A stretch of 64,000 nucleotides of DNA from Pararhizobium sp. IMCC21322 (GTDB lineage: Bacteria; Pseudomonadota; Alphaproteobacteria; Rhizobiales; GCA-2746425): assembly GCF_030758295.1 (NCBI RefSeq), contig NZ_CP132335.1:3076412-3140411 (forward strand). The letters are read 5' to 3'. Positions 1 to 9,278 of this stretch are shown in pieces; the stretch's first letter is position 1, and each line of letters opens with the position of its first letter. The notes below the pieces were generated by a model, which worked only from the letters and a program-made list of their open reading frames with translations, was not told where the DNA came from and did no database searches. Both the position numbers and the translations under genes were made by a program.

Positions 1-1
1 T

Positions 2-1720
2 CACGGTCTAGACCGTTTCGTGGCGCGCAAGAAAATTGTTGCTGCTTTTGATGAAATGGGCCTGCTCGATAAAATTGAGGAGCACACTCACGTGGTTCCC
101 CATGGTGATCGTGGCGGCGTTCCCATAGAACCATTCCTGACCGACCAATGGTATGTCGACGCGAAAACGCTTGCAGAACCCGCTATCGCATCTGTTCGCG
201 AAGGGCGCACTGAATTCGTCCCCAAAAACTGGGACAAAACCTATTACGACTGGATGGAGAACATTCAGCCCTGGTGTATCTCGCGTCAGCTTTGGTGGGG
301 GCATCAAATTCCCGCATGGTACGGGCCTGATGAAAAGGTCTTTGTCGCAAAGTCAGAAGCCGAGGCAGCTGAGAAAGCCAAAAGCCACTATGGTGAGGTT
401 GTGGAGCTGACGCGGGACGAAGACGTACTCGATACCTGGTTCTCGTCCGCGCTATGGCCATTCTCAACTCTGGGCTGGCCAGAGACGACAGAAGAGCTGA
501 AAACCTATTATCAGACAGACGTTTTGATCACTGGGTTTGATATCATTTTCTTCTGGGTTGCCCGGATGATGATGATGGGTCTTCACTTCATGGATGAAGA
601 GCCGTTTCACACGGTCTACATCCATGCCCTTGTTCGCGATGAGCACGGTGCAAAAATGTCCAAGTCCAAGGGCAATGTCGTCAATCCACTGGATTTGATT
701 GAAGAGTATGGTGCTGATGCTTTGCGCTTTACGCTTTGTGCTATGGCTGCAGCAGGCAGAGACATAAAACTGGCCACCAACCGCGTTGAAGGTTATCGGA
801 ATTTTGCCACCAAACTTTGGAATGTCGCGCGTTTCGCCGAAATGAACGAATGTTCAATACCGGCTGATTTCTCGCCTGATTCCGTCAAAAATCCGCTCAA
901 TCGGTGGATCATTACAGAATGTGGTCAAACCATTGAAGCTATCAATTCGGCCTTGAAGAGCTATCGGTTTAATGATGCAGCCAGCGTCGCTTATCAGTTT
1001 GTCTGGCATAAATTCGCTGACTGGTTCATAGAGCTTTCAAAGCCCGCATTGATGGGTGAGGACGATGCGGATAAAGCAGAAGCTAGGGCTGTTGTTGCCT
1101 GGACGCGCGACGAAATCCTGAAAATGCTTCACCCCTTCATGCCTTTCATCACGGAAGAACTCTGGGACGTGACCGGAGATGGTGCGAGAGCCGAGATGTT
1201 GGTCACAACAAACTGGCCGTCTCCCGCTTTGGCAGACCAGCAGGCAGCTGGAGATATCAACTGGCTGATTGAGGCGATTTCTTCCATTCGCTCCGTTCGT
1301 ACCGAGATGAATGTACCGGCGGGTGCCAAGGCCGATATCGTCATGGTTGGTGCCAATGCCGAAACCCAGCGCAGAACCGAGGAAAACCTGTCGGCACTGA
1401 TGCGCATGGCACGGTTGAACGTCGTAAGCTTTGACAAAGCCACGCCTGAAGGCAGTGCTCAGATTATCATTGGTGAAGCTGTTGCCTGCATGCCTTTGAA
1501 AGGCGTCATTGATATTGATGCGGAGAAGCAACGCCTGACCAAAGATATTGGTAAGGTCGAACAGGATATCGCAAAAATCAACGGCAAGCTTGGCAACGAA
1601 AAATTCGTTGCCCGTGCGCCAGAAGAAGTTGTGACACAAGAGCGGGCGCGCCTTCAGGAAGCCAATGAGAAACGCGACATGCTCCAGAGCGCAATAGAAC
1701 GCCTGGAAGCTGCAAACTAA
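2..1720 (+). CDS. valS: Valyl-tRNA synthetase, C-terminal part (5' end outside window)
   Basis: Charges tRNA-Val with valine in the cytoplasm. The reading frame is open from the first bases of the window, so about 572 residues of a protein usually near 900-950 are present. The fragment starts within or after the CP1 editing insert, continues through the rest of the Rossmann catalytic core with the class I KMSKS signature (AKMSKSKGN, bases 650-676), then the helical anticodon-binding domain (the W-rich stretch with NRWIITECG), and ends with the C-terminal coiled coil typical of ValRS (DIDAEKQRLTKDIGKVEQDI and following). No frameshift is visible. It ends in TAA at 1718-1720, followed by a long gap before ilvD, so it is probably the last gene of its transcript. 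Confidence 0.97.
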   Translation, partial: HGLDRFVARKKIVAAFDEMGLLDKIEEHTHVVPHGDRGGVPIEPFLTDQWYVDAKTLAEPAIASVREGRTEFVPKNWDKTYYDWMENIQPWCISRQLWWGHQIPAWYGPDEKVFVAKSEAEAAEKAKSHYGEVVELTRDEDVLDTWFSSALWPFSTLGWPETTEELKTYYQTDVLITGFDIIFFWVARMMMMGLHFMDEEPFHTVYIHALVRDEHGAKMSKSKGNVVNPLDLIEEYGADALRFTLCAMAAAGRDIKLATNRVEGYRNFATKLWNVARFAEMNECSIPADFSPDSVKNPLNRWIITECGQTIEAINSALKSYRFNDAASVAYQFVWHKFADWFIELSKPALMGEDDADKAEARAVVAWTRDEILKMLHPFMPFITEELWDVTGDGARAEMLVTTNWPSPALADQQAAGDINWLIEAISSIRSVRTEMNVPAGAKADIVMVGANAETQRRTEENLSALMRMARLNVVSFDKATPEGSAQIIIGEAVACMPLKGVIDIDAEKQRLTKDIGKVEQDIAKINGKLGNEKFVARAPEEVVTQERARLQEANEKRDMLQSAIERLEAAN

Positions 1721-2075
1721 GACACCTCTACTTACCGTTGAATACACCGCAGGGTTGGACCAATTGAAACCGGTCCGACCCCGTACTGCAGAGTTGCATG
1801 TGCCATTCTGTGGCGTTTTGGCAACAGCCACGATGTAACATCTAGGCTACAACCAATTCAGAACCTTTTGCCCCGATACTGCCACAAAAGCTGTATCGAA
1901 CAGCACTCTGCCTATTGCGTCCGACGTTGGGGTCGTAGCATTGGCAAAGACGATCGGGGGGGAAGGGTGCGGTGGAGTTGTCATCAAAAAATCGTGTCAG
2001 GTAGACACTCGGTGTGACAGCCAAATCAGCACAATCGACAAAATTGAGGCAAACAGGGAAATTGGGTTCTTAAGC
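1721..2075. other. Intergenic region valS-ilvD
   Basis: About 355 bases without a convincing gene. An imperfect hairpin (GGGTTGGACC at 1752-1761 and GGTCCGACCC at 1772-1781, one G-U pair) follows valS but has no T tract, so it is at best a weak terminator. A longer reading of ilvD from 1941 is open, but ilvD homology starts at 2076. No attenuator-like leader peptide rich in Ile, Leu or Val was found by eye. Confidence 0.5.
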
Positions 2076-3800
2076 ATGAGCACACGCGTAATCGACAAAT
2101 CAAAACTGCCAAGTCGGCATGTCACCGAAGGCCCGGCGCGAGCGCCGCATCGGTCATATTACTATGCAATGGGTTTGTCGGATACCGAGATTCACCAGCC
2201 ATTCGTCGGCGTGGCAACATGCTGGAATGAGGCTGCACCCTGCAACATTTCCCTTATGCGGCAGGCGCAGGTCGTTAAGAAAGGCGTTGCCGCCAACCAC
2301 GGAACGCCACGCGAATTCACAACAATCACCGTGACTGATGGCATTGCCATGGGTCATCAGGGCATGAAGGCTTCTCTGGTGTCGCGAGACGTGATTGCTG
2401 ATTCCGTCGAACTGACCATGCGCGGCCATTGCTATGATGCGATCGTTGGCCTTGCCGGTTGCGATAAATCTCTTCCAGGCATGATGATGGCTATGGTGCG
2501 CCTGAATGTACCATCCGTTTTCATCTATGGCGGATCAATCCTGCCCGGTACCTTCCGTGGCAAGCCCGTTACGGTTCAGGATGTGTTTGAGGCCGTTGGT
2601 CAACATTCTGTAGGCAACATGTCCGATGCGGATTTGACTGAGCTGGAGCAGGTGGCCTGTCCGTCTGCGGGCGCTTGTGGTGCTCAGTTCACCGCAAACA
2701 CAATGGCGACCGTGTCAGAGGCCATTGGCCTTGCGCTGCCATATTCTGCTGGCGCACCTGCACCCTATGAAATGCGTGATCGTTTCTGTTTTGCCGCCGG
2801 CGAAAAAGTTATGGAACTCATTCGCGACAATATCCGCCCGCGTGACATCGTCACCAGGAAAGCCTTGGAAAACGCAGCAACCGTGGTTGCAGCTTCTGGC
2901 GGGTCAACCAACGCAGCGCTGCATCTGCCTGCTATTGCCCATGAATGCGGCATTAAGTTTGATCTGTTCGACGTCGCCGAAATATTCAAGCGCACACCGT
3001 ACATTGCCGATCTGAAGCCAGGCGGCAAATATGTAGCCAAAGATATGTTCGAAGCTGGCGGCATTCCACTGCTGATGAAAACCCTTCTGGATCAAGGCTT
3101 TCTGCACGGCGAATGTCTGACTGTAAGCGGACGTACAATTGCCGAGAACATGGAAAAAGTATCGTGGAACCCTGATCAGGATGTGGTGCGTCCTGCCAAT
3201 GATCCGATCACTGTAACCGGTGGTGTGGTTGGCCTGAAAGGCAATCTTGCTCCGGACGGAGCCATTGTAAAAGTGGCTGGCATGGTCAATCAGAAGTTTA
3301 CAGGCCCAGCCCGTTGTTTTGACTCCGAAGAAGCCTGTTTTGAAGCGGTGAAGAACAAGACCTACAAAGAAGGTGATGTTTTGGTGATCCGTTACGAAGG
3401 ACCAAAAGGCGGACCCGGCATGCGGGAAATGCTTTCAACCACATCTTTGCTCTATGGGCAGGGCATGGGCGACAAGGTTGCTTTGATCACTGATGGTCGT
3501 TTTTCAGGCGCAACCCGCGGCTTTTGCATCGGCCATGTTGGCCCGGAAGCGGCCGTTGGTGGGCCAATCGGACTGCTCCAGGATGGCGACATCATTGAAA
3601 TTGACGCCGTGGAAGGCTTGCTAGCCGCTCATCTGAGTGACCAGGAACTAGCCGACAGAAAAGCAAAATGGCAGCCCCGTGAAACGGATTCGACAAGTGG
3701 TGCCATATGGAAATATGCACAGACCGTCGGATCAGCCCGGTATGGTGCGATTACGCATCCAGGCGGAGAAGCTGAGAAGAACACCTATGCGGATATTTGA
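2076..3800 (+). CDS. ilvD: Dihydroxy-acid dehydratase
   Basis: Dehydrates 2,3-dihydroxy-isovalerate and 2,3-dihydroxy-3-methylvalerate to the 2-oxo acids, the third shared step of valine and isoleucine synthesis; it carries an Fe-S cluster and Mg2+. At 574 aa it is slightly shorter than the E. coli form (about 616 aa). Cluster cysteines are visible in [20 protein letters not shown] and [17 protein letters not shown], and the C-terminal part has [20 protein letters not shown]. The ATG at 2076 ([10 protein letters not shown]) matches where the family begins; an open extension up to 1941 has no family similarity. A possible weak RBS (AGGGA) lies rather far upstream. The 3' end overlaps the start of the ExoR-like gene by 14 bases, suggesting translational coupling. 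Confidence 0.96.
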   Translation: MSTRVIDKSKLPSRHVTEGPARAPHRSYYYAMGLSDTEIHQPFVGVATCWNEAAPCNISLMRQAQVVKKGVAANHGTPREFTTITVTDGIAMGHQGMKASLVSRDVIADSVELTMRGHCYDAIVGLAGCDKSLPGMMMAMVRLNVPSVFIYGGSILPGTFRGKPVTVQDVFEAVGQHSVGNMSDADLTELEQVACPSAGACGAQFTANTMATVSEAIGLALPYSAGAPAPYEMRDRFCFAAGEKVMELIRDNIRPRDIVTRKALENAATVVAASGGSTNAALHLPAIAHECGIKFDLFDVAEIFKRTPYIADLKPGGKYVAKDMFEAGGIPLLMKTLLDQGFLHGECLTVSGRTIAENMEKVSWNPDQDVVRPANDPITVTGGVVGLKGNLAPDGAIVKVAGMVNQKFTGPARCFDSEEACFEAVKNKTYKEGDVLVIRYEGPKGGPGMREMLSTTSLLYGQGMGDKVALITDGRFSGATRGFCIGHVGPEAAVGGPIGLLQDGDIIEIDAVEGLLAAHLSDQELADRKAKWQPRETDSTSGAIWKYAQTVGSARYGAITHPGGEAEKNTYADI

Positions 3801-4788
3801 CGGAAATTTCCAGGTCCGATTTGTTGCATGTGTGTTGCTGGGCGCTGGCCTGACAACAATGCAAACGTTGCCGGTTTCCGCATTTGACGGAGCAAAGCCG
3901 CTCATTGAGGAACAGGCATCGCCAATGGAGGCGTTTCGCTTTGGGTTCAAGGCTTACCGCGCTGGAGATAAGGAAACAGCTGTCAACGCACTGCAATTTG
4001 CAGCAAGCCAGGGCAGTGCCATGGCCCAATGGAAACTCGCGCGCATGTACGCATCGGGTGACGGCGTTGAAACCAGCCCGCTGCGCGCATTTGAATATTT
4101 CCGCGATATAGCCAATGCCCATGCAGAAGACAGTCCAAACAGCCCCGAAGCGCCTTTTGTAGCGAATGCATTTGTCGAGCTGGGCGGATTTTTCATGACC
4201 GGCATAAGCGGAACCCATGTCGGCAAAAACCCGTATCAGGCGCGCCAGATATATGGTTACGCAGCCTCATATTTTGGCGATCCGAACGCACAATACCTGC
4301 TTGCCAAAATGTATCTGGAAGGCGAGGGCGGCGACAAAAACACACGTCAGGCCGCACGTTGGCTGAAGCTTGCCGCCGAAAAGGGCCATGTGCTTGGGCA
4401 GGCAGAACTCGGGCACATGCTGTTTCATGGTGAAGGCGTTCCTCAGCGACGGGTACGTGGACTTAAATGGATCACAATCGCACTTAAGCGCGCCAGCGAC
4501 TACGATGCAGAGACAGTGCGTAGTGAACATGAAACGGCTTTCATTCTGGCGTCGGAAAAAGAGCGACGCAATGCTGTGCGCCTGGCCGAGAAGTGGCTCA
4601 AGAAAAATGCACCGACAGAAATCAGTGTGTCAGCAGCGCCTGTTGTCATCAGCTCCGATACTCCGCCAGCACAGCTGGTCAATGATACGAAAACGGTGAT
4701 TGTTGCGCCTTTGGAGCCACTTCAACCGATAAGTGCTGCTGCAACTTCAGGCACTGATTCAGGCATCGCCACCGCCAGCGGTAATTAA
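3787..4788 (+). CDS. exoR: ExoR-like periplasmic Sel1-repeat regulator
   Basis: 333 aa. An N-terminal signal peptide is visible ([20 protein letters not shown], cleavage probably after VSA at about residue 32), followed by Sel1-type TPR repeats ([60 protein letters not shown]). The opening [12 protein letters not shown] and the GTHV-N-QARQIY segment resemble ExoR of Sinorhizobium and Agrobacterium. That protein binds the sensor ExoS in the periplasm and represses the ChvI response (exopolysaccharide, motility, acid response). It is longer than rhizobial ExoR (about 268 aa) because of a Ser/Thr/Pro/Ala-rich tail after residue 270. ATG 3787 was chosen because it directly precedes the signal peptide; it overlaps ilvD by 14 bases. 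exoS/chvI are not in this window, so the regulatory role is inferred from similarity only. Confidence 0.82.
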   Translation: MRIFDGNFQVRFVACVLLGAGLTTMQTLPVSAFDGAKPLIEEQASPMEAFRFGFKAYRAGDKETAVNALQFAASQGSAMAQWKLARMYASGDGVETSPLRAFEYFRDIANAHAEDSPNSPEAPFVANAFVELGGFFMTGISGTHVGKNPYQARQIYGYAASYFGDPNAQYLLAKMYLEGEGGDKNTRQAARWLKLAAEKGHVLGQAELGHMLFHGEGVPQRRVRGLKWITIALKRASDYDAETVRSEHETAFILASEKERRNAVRLAEKWLKKNAPTEISVSAAPVVISSDTPPAQLVNDTKTVIVAPLEPLQPISAAATSGTDSGIATASGN

Positions 4789-4947
4789 ATCCCAACGCTT
4801 CAGTTCTATCTCTGACGTCCACAGCCAAACAACGCGCGGCGATGGCTGCATATATTGTATGTGTGCGGTTCCCGGCAATGGAATGCGTTCCGGAACTCAG
4901 TGAACTCCCGAGTAACCTGTTGAACAAATAAAGTTCACGAACTTACG

Positions 4948-7011
4948 TCAGCTACGAGATCGGCGACGCCGCCGACCACCAGCATTCCCAGCTCCGGATG
5001 TACCCTGCTTGCGTTCGGGAAGCTGCACCTTCTCAGACAGATTGGGGAAGGCATCAACTTTGTTGGGAAACGCCATGGCATTGACAAAGTGCTCCTGAAA
5101 TTTCGGCTCAAGTGCAGTTTCAATCTTCTCAATACGACGAACCAGCGCCTCAATTTCGGTACGGTGCCCTCGATTGAGCAATGCCATGCGGGCGCCGGTT
5201 CCGGCGGCATTGCCAACACCTGTAACCTTGCTAAGATCACAATCTGGAATCAGGCCAATGACAATGGCATATTTCGGATCAATATAGCTGCCAAACGCAC
5301 CCGCCAGTTTAACCTTGCGGATTTCGCTGATACCCAGCTTATCCATCAACAGTTTCACGCCAGCATACAAAGCGGCTTTTGCCAATTGAATGGAGCGAAC
5401 GTCAGTCTGTGTAATTTTCAATTCCACAGCACCACGCCACAATATGTAGCTGAATGTGCGTCCGTCAGCGATAACGCGATCAGATTTTTCGGCCATAGCC
5501 CCCTGAATGACACCGTCTTCATCAATCAGGCCGGCAAGAAACATTTCGCCCAGAACTTCGATAATGCCGGAGCCGCATACGCCCGTAACGCCAACAGCTT
5601 CAACTTGCTCAGCAAAGCTGGGATCATCCGACCATTCATCAATACCGACGACCTTGATGCGTGATTCCAGTGTTTCAGGATCAATCCTGACCCGTTCAAT
5701 CGCTCCTGGCGCTGCGCGCTGGCCACAGGAAATCTCGGCACCTTCAAAGGCAGGTCCTGTTGGAGAGGACGCCGCGACAATGCGGTCTTTGTTACCAAGA
5801 ACAATCTCCGCATTGGTGCCCACATCCACAAGCAAGGTATATTCTTCTTCCTTGTGCGGAGCTTCTGCAAGTGTTGCAGCGGCTGCATCCGCGCCCACAT
5901 GTCCCGCAATACAGGGAAGAATATACGTCCGCGCGCCTGGATGCAGATCCAGCTCAAGTTCACGCGCCGGAAAGTCCAACGCGCCCGAGACGGCCAGCGC
6001 AAACGGCGCACCACCAAGCTCAGTTGGGTCAATGCCTAGAAACAAATGATGCATGACCGGATTGCCGACGAATACGGAATCAAGGATGGCATGCCTGTCT
6101 ATTCCAGCTTCTGAACAGACTTTTTGAATCAGACTGCGGACGGCGTCGCGCACTGATTTAGTTAATTGTTCCTCGCCACCGGGATTCATCATTACAAACG
6201 ATACGCGGGACATCAGGTCCTCGCCAAACCGGATTTGCGGGTTGGAGGTGCCGGAGGAAGCAATCGTGCGTCCGCTCATCATATCAGACAGATGGCAGGC
6301 AATGGTGGTTGAGCCAATGTCAAAGGCCACCCCATAGAACTTGTCATGAAAACCGGGCCATAAACCAATCAGGGTTGAAATGCCATCAGCCGTATGTACG
6401 GCTGCGGTAACTTCCCATTTTCCCTTGCGCAGGATCGACTGAACCTTTGAATAAAGCCAGGATTCAATCTGGAGATGTTCAAGATGCCACTCCGTCTTCA
6501 ATGATGTCAGCAAACGATCCAGATCGCCCAATGGCTGTTCCATGTCGGGCTCTTCCACCTGCACAAAATGCAGACGGATCGCAGGATCGCGTTCAATACG
6601 TTTATATTCTGCGCGTTTGCGCACGACCTGACGCTGCATCTGCGCATCTTGTGGAATGTCGATGACAATATCGCCGGTAACCTTGGCAGAGCAGGAAAGA
6701 CGCCGGTCATCTGCCAGACTGCGCTTTGAGCGATAGCGTGCTTCTGTATCTGTAAAAGCCGCCAGATGATCTGCTGAACTGGTAATTCCGTGCTTGGCAA
6801 ACTGCCCTTCAGCGACGGTTACCTGGCACCGGCCGCATATGCCGCGCCCGCCACAAACAGACTCGATGTAAACACCCAATGAGCGGGCAGCATCAAGCAC
6901 CGGTGTGCCGACGGGGAAATTTCCACGTCGACCCGACGGCATAAACAATACCAACGCCTCATCTACGGCGCTGAAATCATGATTTGCATCAGTACTGGCT
7001 GGATCGCTCAA
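4948..7011 (-). CDS. Fe-S/ASKHA-domain reductive activator of corrinoid proteins (RACE/RamA type)
   Basis: 687 aa. Proteins of this family (DUF4445, RACo/RamA-like) use ATP to reduce inactive Co(II) corrinoid to Co(I). A 2Fe-2S ferredoxin-like domain at the N terminus has cysteines at residues 53, 59, 62 and 107 (VCGGRGICGRC, then RLSC). After a linker, an actin-like ATPase fold follows with DIGSTT at 231-236 and the family block LLVDVGTNAEIVLGN, then SPTGPAFEGAEISCGQRAA. The last ten residues are GGRRRRRSRS, an unusual basic tail. Translation appears to start at TTG (7011), preceded by GGAG eight bases away; no nearby in-frame ATG fits. It is the last gene of the minus-strand corrinoid operon, 15 bases after the pterin methyltransferase gene. 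Confidence 0.9.
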   Translation of the reverse strand: MSDPASTDANHDFSAVDEALVLFMPSGRRGNFPVGTPVLDAARSLGVYIESVCGGRGICGRCQVTVAEGQFAKHGITSSADHLAAFTDTEARYRSKRSLADDRRLSCSAKVTGDIVIDIPQDAQMQRQVVRKRAEYKRIERDPAIRLHFVQVEEPDMEQPLGDLDRLLTSLKTEWHLEHLQIESWLYSKVQSILRKGKWEVTAAVHTADGISTLIGLWPGFHDKFYGVAFDIGSTTIACHLSDMMSGRTIASSGTSNPQIRFGEDLMSRVSFVMMNPGGEEQLTKSVRDAVRSLIQKVCSEAGIDRHAILDSVFVGNPVMHHLFLGIDPTELGGAPFALAVSGALDFPARELELDLHPGARTYILPCIAGHVGADAAAATLAEAPHKEEEYTLLVDVGTNAEIVLGNKDRIVAASSPTGPAFEGAEISCGQRAAPGAIERVRIDPETLESRIKVVGIDEWSDDPSFAEQVEAVGVTGVCGSGIIEVLGEMFLAGLIDEDGVIQGAMAEKSDRVIADGRTFSYILWRGAVELKITQTDVRSIQLAKAALYAGVKLLMDKLGISEIRKVKLAGAFGSYIDPKYAIVIGLIPDCDLSKVTGVGNAAGTGARMALLNRGHRTEIEALVRRIEKIETALEPKFQEHFVNAMAFPNKVDAFPNLSEKVQLPERKQGTSGAGNAGGRRRRRSRS

Positions 7012-7026
7012 GGAAGTCGCTCCGAT

Positions 7027-7971
7027 TTAGGCTTTAGCGAGGCGTGCGCCCCGTCCACCACGGCGACGTCCGCCGCTACCAGCTTCGACAGTTGGCGCAA
7101 CCGCATTGCCGGGAACATGGTCCCGATAGGTAGAAATCCATGTCTGGCAATTCGGGTCTGTGCCCATCAGCACATTTGCAGCATGAACTGCTTCCATCTC
7201 CGCAGGGCGGCAAGGGTTCATGATCGCCGATGTCATGCCAGAAGCAATCGCCATCGGCAAAAACGCTGCATTAATGCCATGACGGTGTGGTATTCCAAAC
7301 GAAACATTCGAAGCGCCGCAACTTGTATTGACCTTCAGTTCTTCACGCAAACGACGCACCAGCGCGAACACCTGCAGTCCAGCCGTACCCATGGCGCCAA
7401 TGGGCATAACCAGTGGATCAACTACAATATCGTGTGGCTTGATGCCGTAATCCATTGCGTGTTCGACAATTTTCTTGGCAACAGCAAACCGGACATCCGG
7501 GTCTTCTGAAATTCCGGTTTCGTCATTCGAGATTGCAATAACCGGCACATCGTATTTTTTGCAAAGCGGCAGCACGATTTCCAGCCGGTCCTCTTCTCCG
7601 GTGACCGAATTCACCAAAGGACGGCCCTTGCAGACTGCCAGGCCAGCGGCCAAGGCGGCAGGGACGGATGAATCAATGCAAAGCGGCACATCCACAAGCG
7701 ATTGAACCAGCTCTATTGTGGCCGCAAGCAGTGGAGGTTCGCTTTGATTCGGATCAATGCTCGTCACGCCAGCATTGACATCCAGCATGGTGGCACCGGC
7801 TGCAACCTGAGCCAGGGCATCTGCTTTGACAGTTTCAAAATTACCTTCAAGCATTTCTGCTGCCAGTTTTTTGCGGCCTGTCGGATTAATACGCTCACCA
7901 ATCACGCAGAAAGGTTGGTCGAAGCCAATAATGGCCGTGCGCGTTTCAGACGCAACAACAGTCTGTGTCAT
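7027..7971 (-). CDS. Methyltetrahydrofolate:corrinoid-type methyltransferase (pterin-binding domain)
   Basis: 314 aa, a TIM-barrel pterin-binding enzyme of the dihydropteroate synthase/AcsE/MtgA superfamily. It begins with the signature VIGERINPTGRKKL and continues with AGATMLDVNAGV, SSVPAAL, NSVTGEE and NTSCGASNVSFGIP. In aerobic betaine-degrading and acetogenic bacteria such enzymes move a methyl group between a corrinoid protein and tetrahydrofolate. Here it would accept the methyl group from the corrinoid protein encoded upstream and make methyl-THF (inference). The C terminus GGRRRGGRGARLAKA is arginine-rich and not expected for the barrel. A 16-bp near-palindrome lies 58 bases upstream of its ATG, inside the preceding gene. 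No strong ribosome binding site is seen. Confidence 0.9.
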   Translation of the reverse strand: MTQTVVASETRTAIIGFDQPFCVIGERINPTGRKKLAAEMLEGNFETVKADALAQVAAGATMLDVNAGVTSIDPNQSEPPLLAATIELVQSLVDVPLCIDSSVPAALAAGLAVCKGRPLVNSVTGEEDRLEIVLPLCKKYDVPVIAISNDETGISEDPDVRFAVAKKIVEHAMDYGIKPHDIVVDPLVMPIGAMGTAGLQVFALVRRLREELKVNTSCGASNVSFGIPHRHGINAAFLPMAIASGMTSAIMNPCRPAEMEAVHAANVLMGTDPNCQTWISTYRDHVPGNAVAPTVEAGSGGRRRGGRGARLAKA

Positions 7972-8006
7972 GGGGTAATTCCAATTTGTTAGCGGTTCTG
8001 AAGTGC

Positions 8007-8891
8007 TTAAATCACACTTGCATCAAGATATAAAGATTTCTTTATGTCCCAACTGCCTCTGTCGTCAAGCCAATTCGCAGTTTTTTTAAGCCCGCCAAAG
8101 GGAAATACATGCACAGCTTTGATGGGGGTGAACGGATTTGAAGCCATATGATCCTCCATCGCCAACAAAATCGGGTCAGGATCAAAGCCCATTGCAAGCG
8201 CGGCAAGGGCAGATCCCCGCTTTTTCAAAAAGCTCATGGATGCACCAACGCCGCATATAGCGGCATATTTGATGAGGGTGGTCATCTTGGCTGGTCCAGC
8301 CATGCCAATGTGAACAGGCAGGCTGATACCCTGCTCAGGAAGACTGTCTGCCCAGCTGATGAAGCGCTCGGCGTCAAACCCGAATTGAGTCACAATGCGC
8401 ATCTCTGCGTCTGTGTTAGCAGCATAGGCTGCTTTTTCGAGCAGACTTGATAGAACAATTCCAGCCGGAATGGTCGTGTTGCCCTCCGGATGGCCAGCCA
8501 CTCCGATTTTACGGATGCCGTGCTTGCTCAGAACATCGCTGCGCAAAATGTCAATTGAAGCGGAATAGGGGCCTGCTTGCCGGTCCGCTTCACCAGCAAT
8601 GACCAGCACATTGTCCACGCCCGCTTCGCTTACGAGGCGATTGATCCGTAATTCCAGAGCATCGCGGCTTGCTATGCGGCGGGCAGGAATGTGGGGCACT
8701 GGAACATAGCCGCAGGCACTCACTTTAGCCGCAGCAGCAACCATGGTCTCCAGTGGATCAACACCAACATCGGTCAGATAGACCCATGTCCCTACCGGAA
8801 ACAGTCCGCTCAGCCCATCGGTCGACAACACCTGTTTGGCCGAAGCCTCAATGGACGCAGTCAATCGTCGTTTAGCTATCGCCAGTTCCAT
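8007..8891 (-). CDS. Methylenetetrahydrofolate reductase-like protein
   Basis: 294 aa, FAD-dependent MTHFR family fold. Recognisable blocks are the VPHIPAR segment, VLVIAGEADRQAGPYSAS, GVAGHPEGN, the FGFDAERFISWADSL motif (folate/FAD region) and GMAGPAKMTTLIKYAAICGVG. The usual N-terminal FEFFPP-type motif that carries the catalytic glutamate of MetF is replaced by GTWVYLTDVG. In this context it probably oxidises methyl-THF to methylene-THF, that is, it works in the catabolic direction (inference). The ATG at 8891 is preceded by GGAGG eight bases away, so it is preferred over the ATG at 8909. It overlaps the small upstream gene by 20 bases, indicating coupled translation. The 16-bp near-palindrome at 8030-8045 lies within its 3' end. 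Confidence 0.82.
   Translation of the reverse strand: MELAIAKRRLTASIEASAKQVLSTDGLSGLFPVGTWVYLTDVGVDPLETMVAAAAKVSACGYVPVPHIPARRIASRDALELRINRLVSEAGVDNVLVIAGEADRQAGPYSASIDILRSDVLSKHGIRKIGVAGHPEGNTTIPAGIVLSSLLEKAAYAANTDAEMRIVTQFGFDAERFISWADSLPEQGISLPVHIGMAGPAKMTTLIKYAAICGVGASMSFLKKRGSALAALAMGFDPDPILLAMEDHMASNPFTPIKAVHVFPFGGLKKTANWLDDRGSWDIKKSLYLDASVI
8030..8045. promoter_or_regulatory. 16-bp near-palindrome, copy 1 (candidate operator)
   Basis: ATAAAGATTTCTTTAT: arms ATAAAGA and TCTTTAT around a two-base centre. It is identical to the copy at 13700-13715, and the flanking bases also agree apart from pyrimidine or purine swaps. It lies in the last codons of the MTHFR-like gene and 58 bases upstream of the pterin methyltransferase gene. 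From memory it resembles palindromes attributed to the SAH-responsive ArsR-type regulator SahR of Proteobacteria; that identification is an inference. Confidence 0.5.
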
Positions 8892-9186
8892 GGTCAACGC
8901 CTCCAGCATCAATCAAAGCCTTGAGCCGCGTTTTGGGATAAGCTGCAATCATGGCTTCCAATGCCTGATCCGCTTCAGCTTCCAGATCGCCTGATACCTC
9001 TTCCGGCGAACCGCGTCGCCATTCTTCCAGATAGGCATCGCTGTCTTTGGCCCCAAGCCGCATGGCACATTGGTCCACCGATTGAATGAAATATTCCGGC
9101 AATTCCCGTTTGGCAGCCTTACGTCCGGCCTTAACGATGATCTGCGTTGGGATATCTTTCCAATAGACGATGGTCTTCTGTGCCAT
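8872..9186 (-). CDS. Small 'virulence factor' family protein of the corrinoid locus
   Basis: 104 aa, soluble, no signal peptide or membrane segment. It has a basic N-terminal half (KAGRKAAKREL) and an acidic C-terminal half (EEVSGDLEAEADQALEAM). The sequence (QKTIVYWKDIPTQIIVKAGR, FIQSVDQCAMRLGA) fits the small family annotated as 'virulence factor' (Pfam PF13769, named from memory), which has no established biochemical role. ATG 9186 has an upstream AGGAG. It is translationally coupled by overlap to the MTHFR-like gene, so a role as an accessory subunit of that reductase, or as a chaperone of the corrinoid system, is a reasonable guess but unproven. Confidence 0.78.
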   Translation of the reverse strand: MAQKTIVYWKDIPTQIIVKAGRKAAKRELPEYFIQSVDQCAMRLGAKDSDAYLEEWRRGSPEEVSGDLEAEADQALEAMIAAYPKTRLKALIDAGGVDHGTGDS

Positions 9187-9231
9187 TTCCTGCTCCTAGG
9201 GTGAGAATGTGGGTCATACCGACTTTGCGCT

Positions 9232-9263
9232 GCATTCCCAGCGACATGACATGGTGGGAATGC
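9232..9263 (-). other. Intra-operon hairpin
   Basis: Nine-base perfect arms GCATTCCCA (9232-9240) and TGGGAATGC (9255-9263) with a 14-base loop, in the 92-base gap between the DUF1638 gene and the small 'virulence factor' gene. There is no T run on either strand, so it is more likely an mRNA-stability or processing element than a Rho-independent terminator. Confidence 0.5.
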
Positions 9264-9278
9264 GACTGCGAACGCGAT

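Noticed and set aside
1752-1781. Hairpin after valS as a Rho-independent terminator
   Set aside because: The stem is imperfect and no T tract follows; noted only in the intergenic entry.
1037-1831. Long antisense open frames, such as the 264-codon frame opposite valS
   Set aside because: They lie opposite a clear conserved gene and show no protein-family signal; shadow frames.
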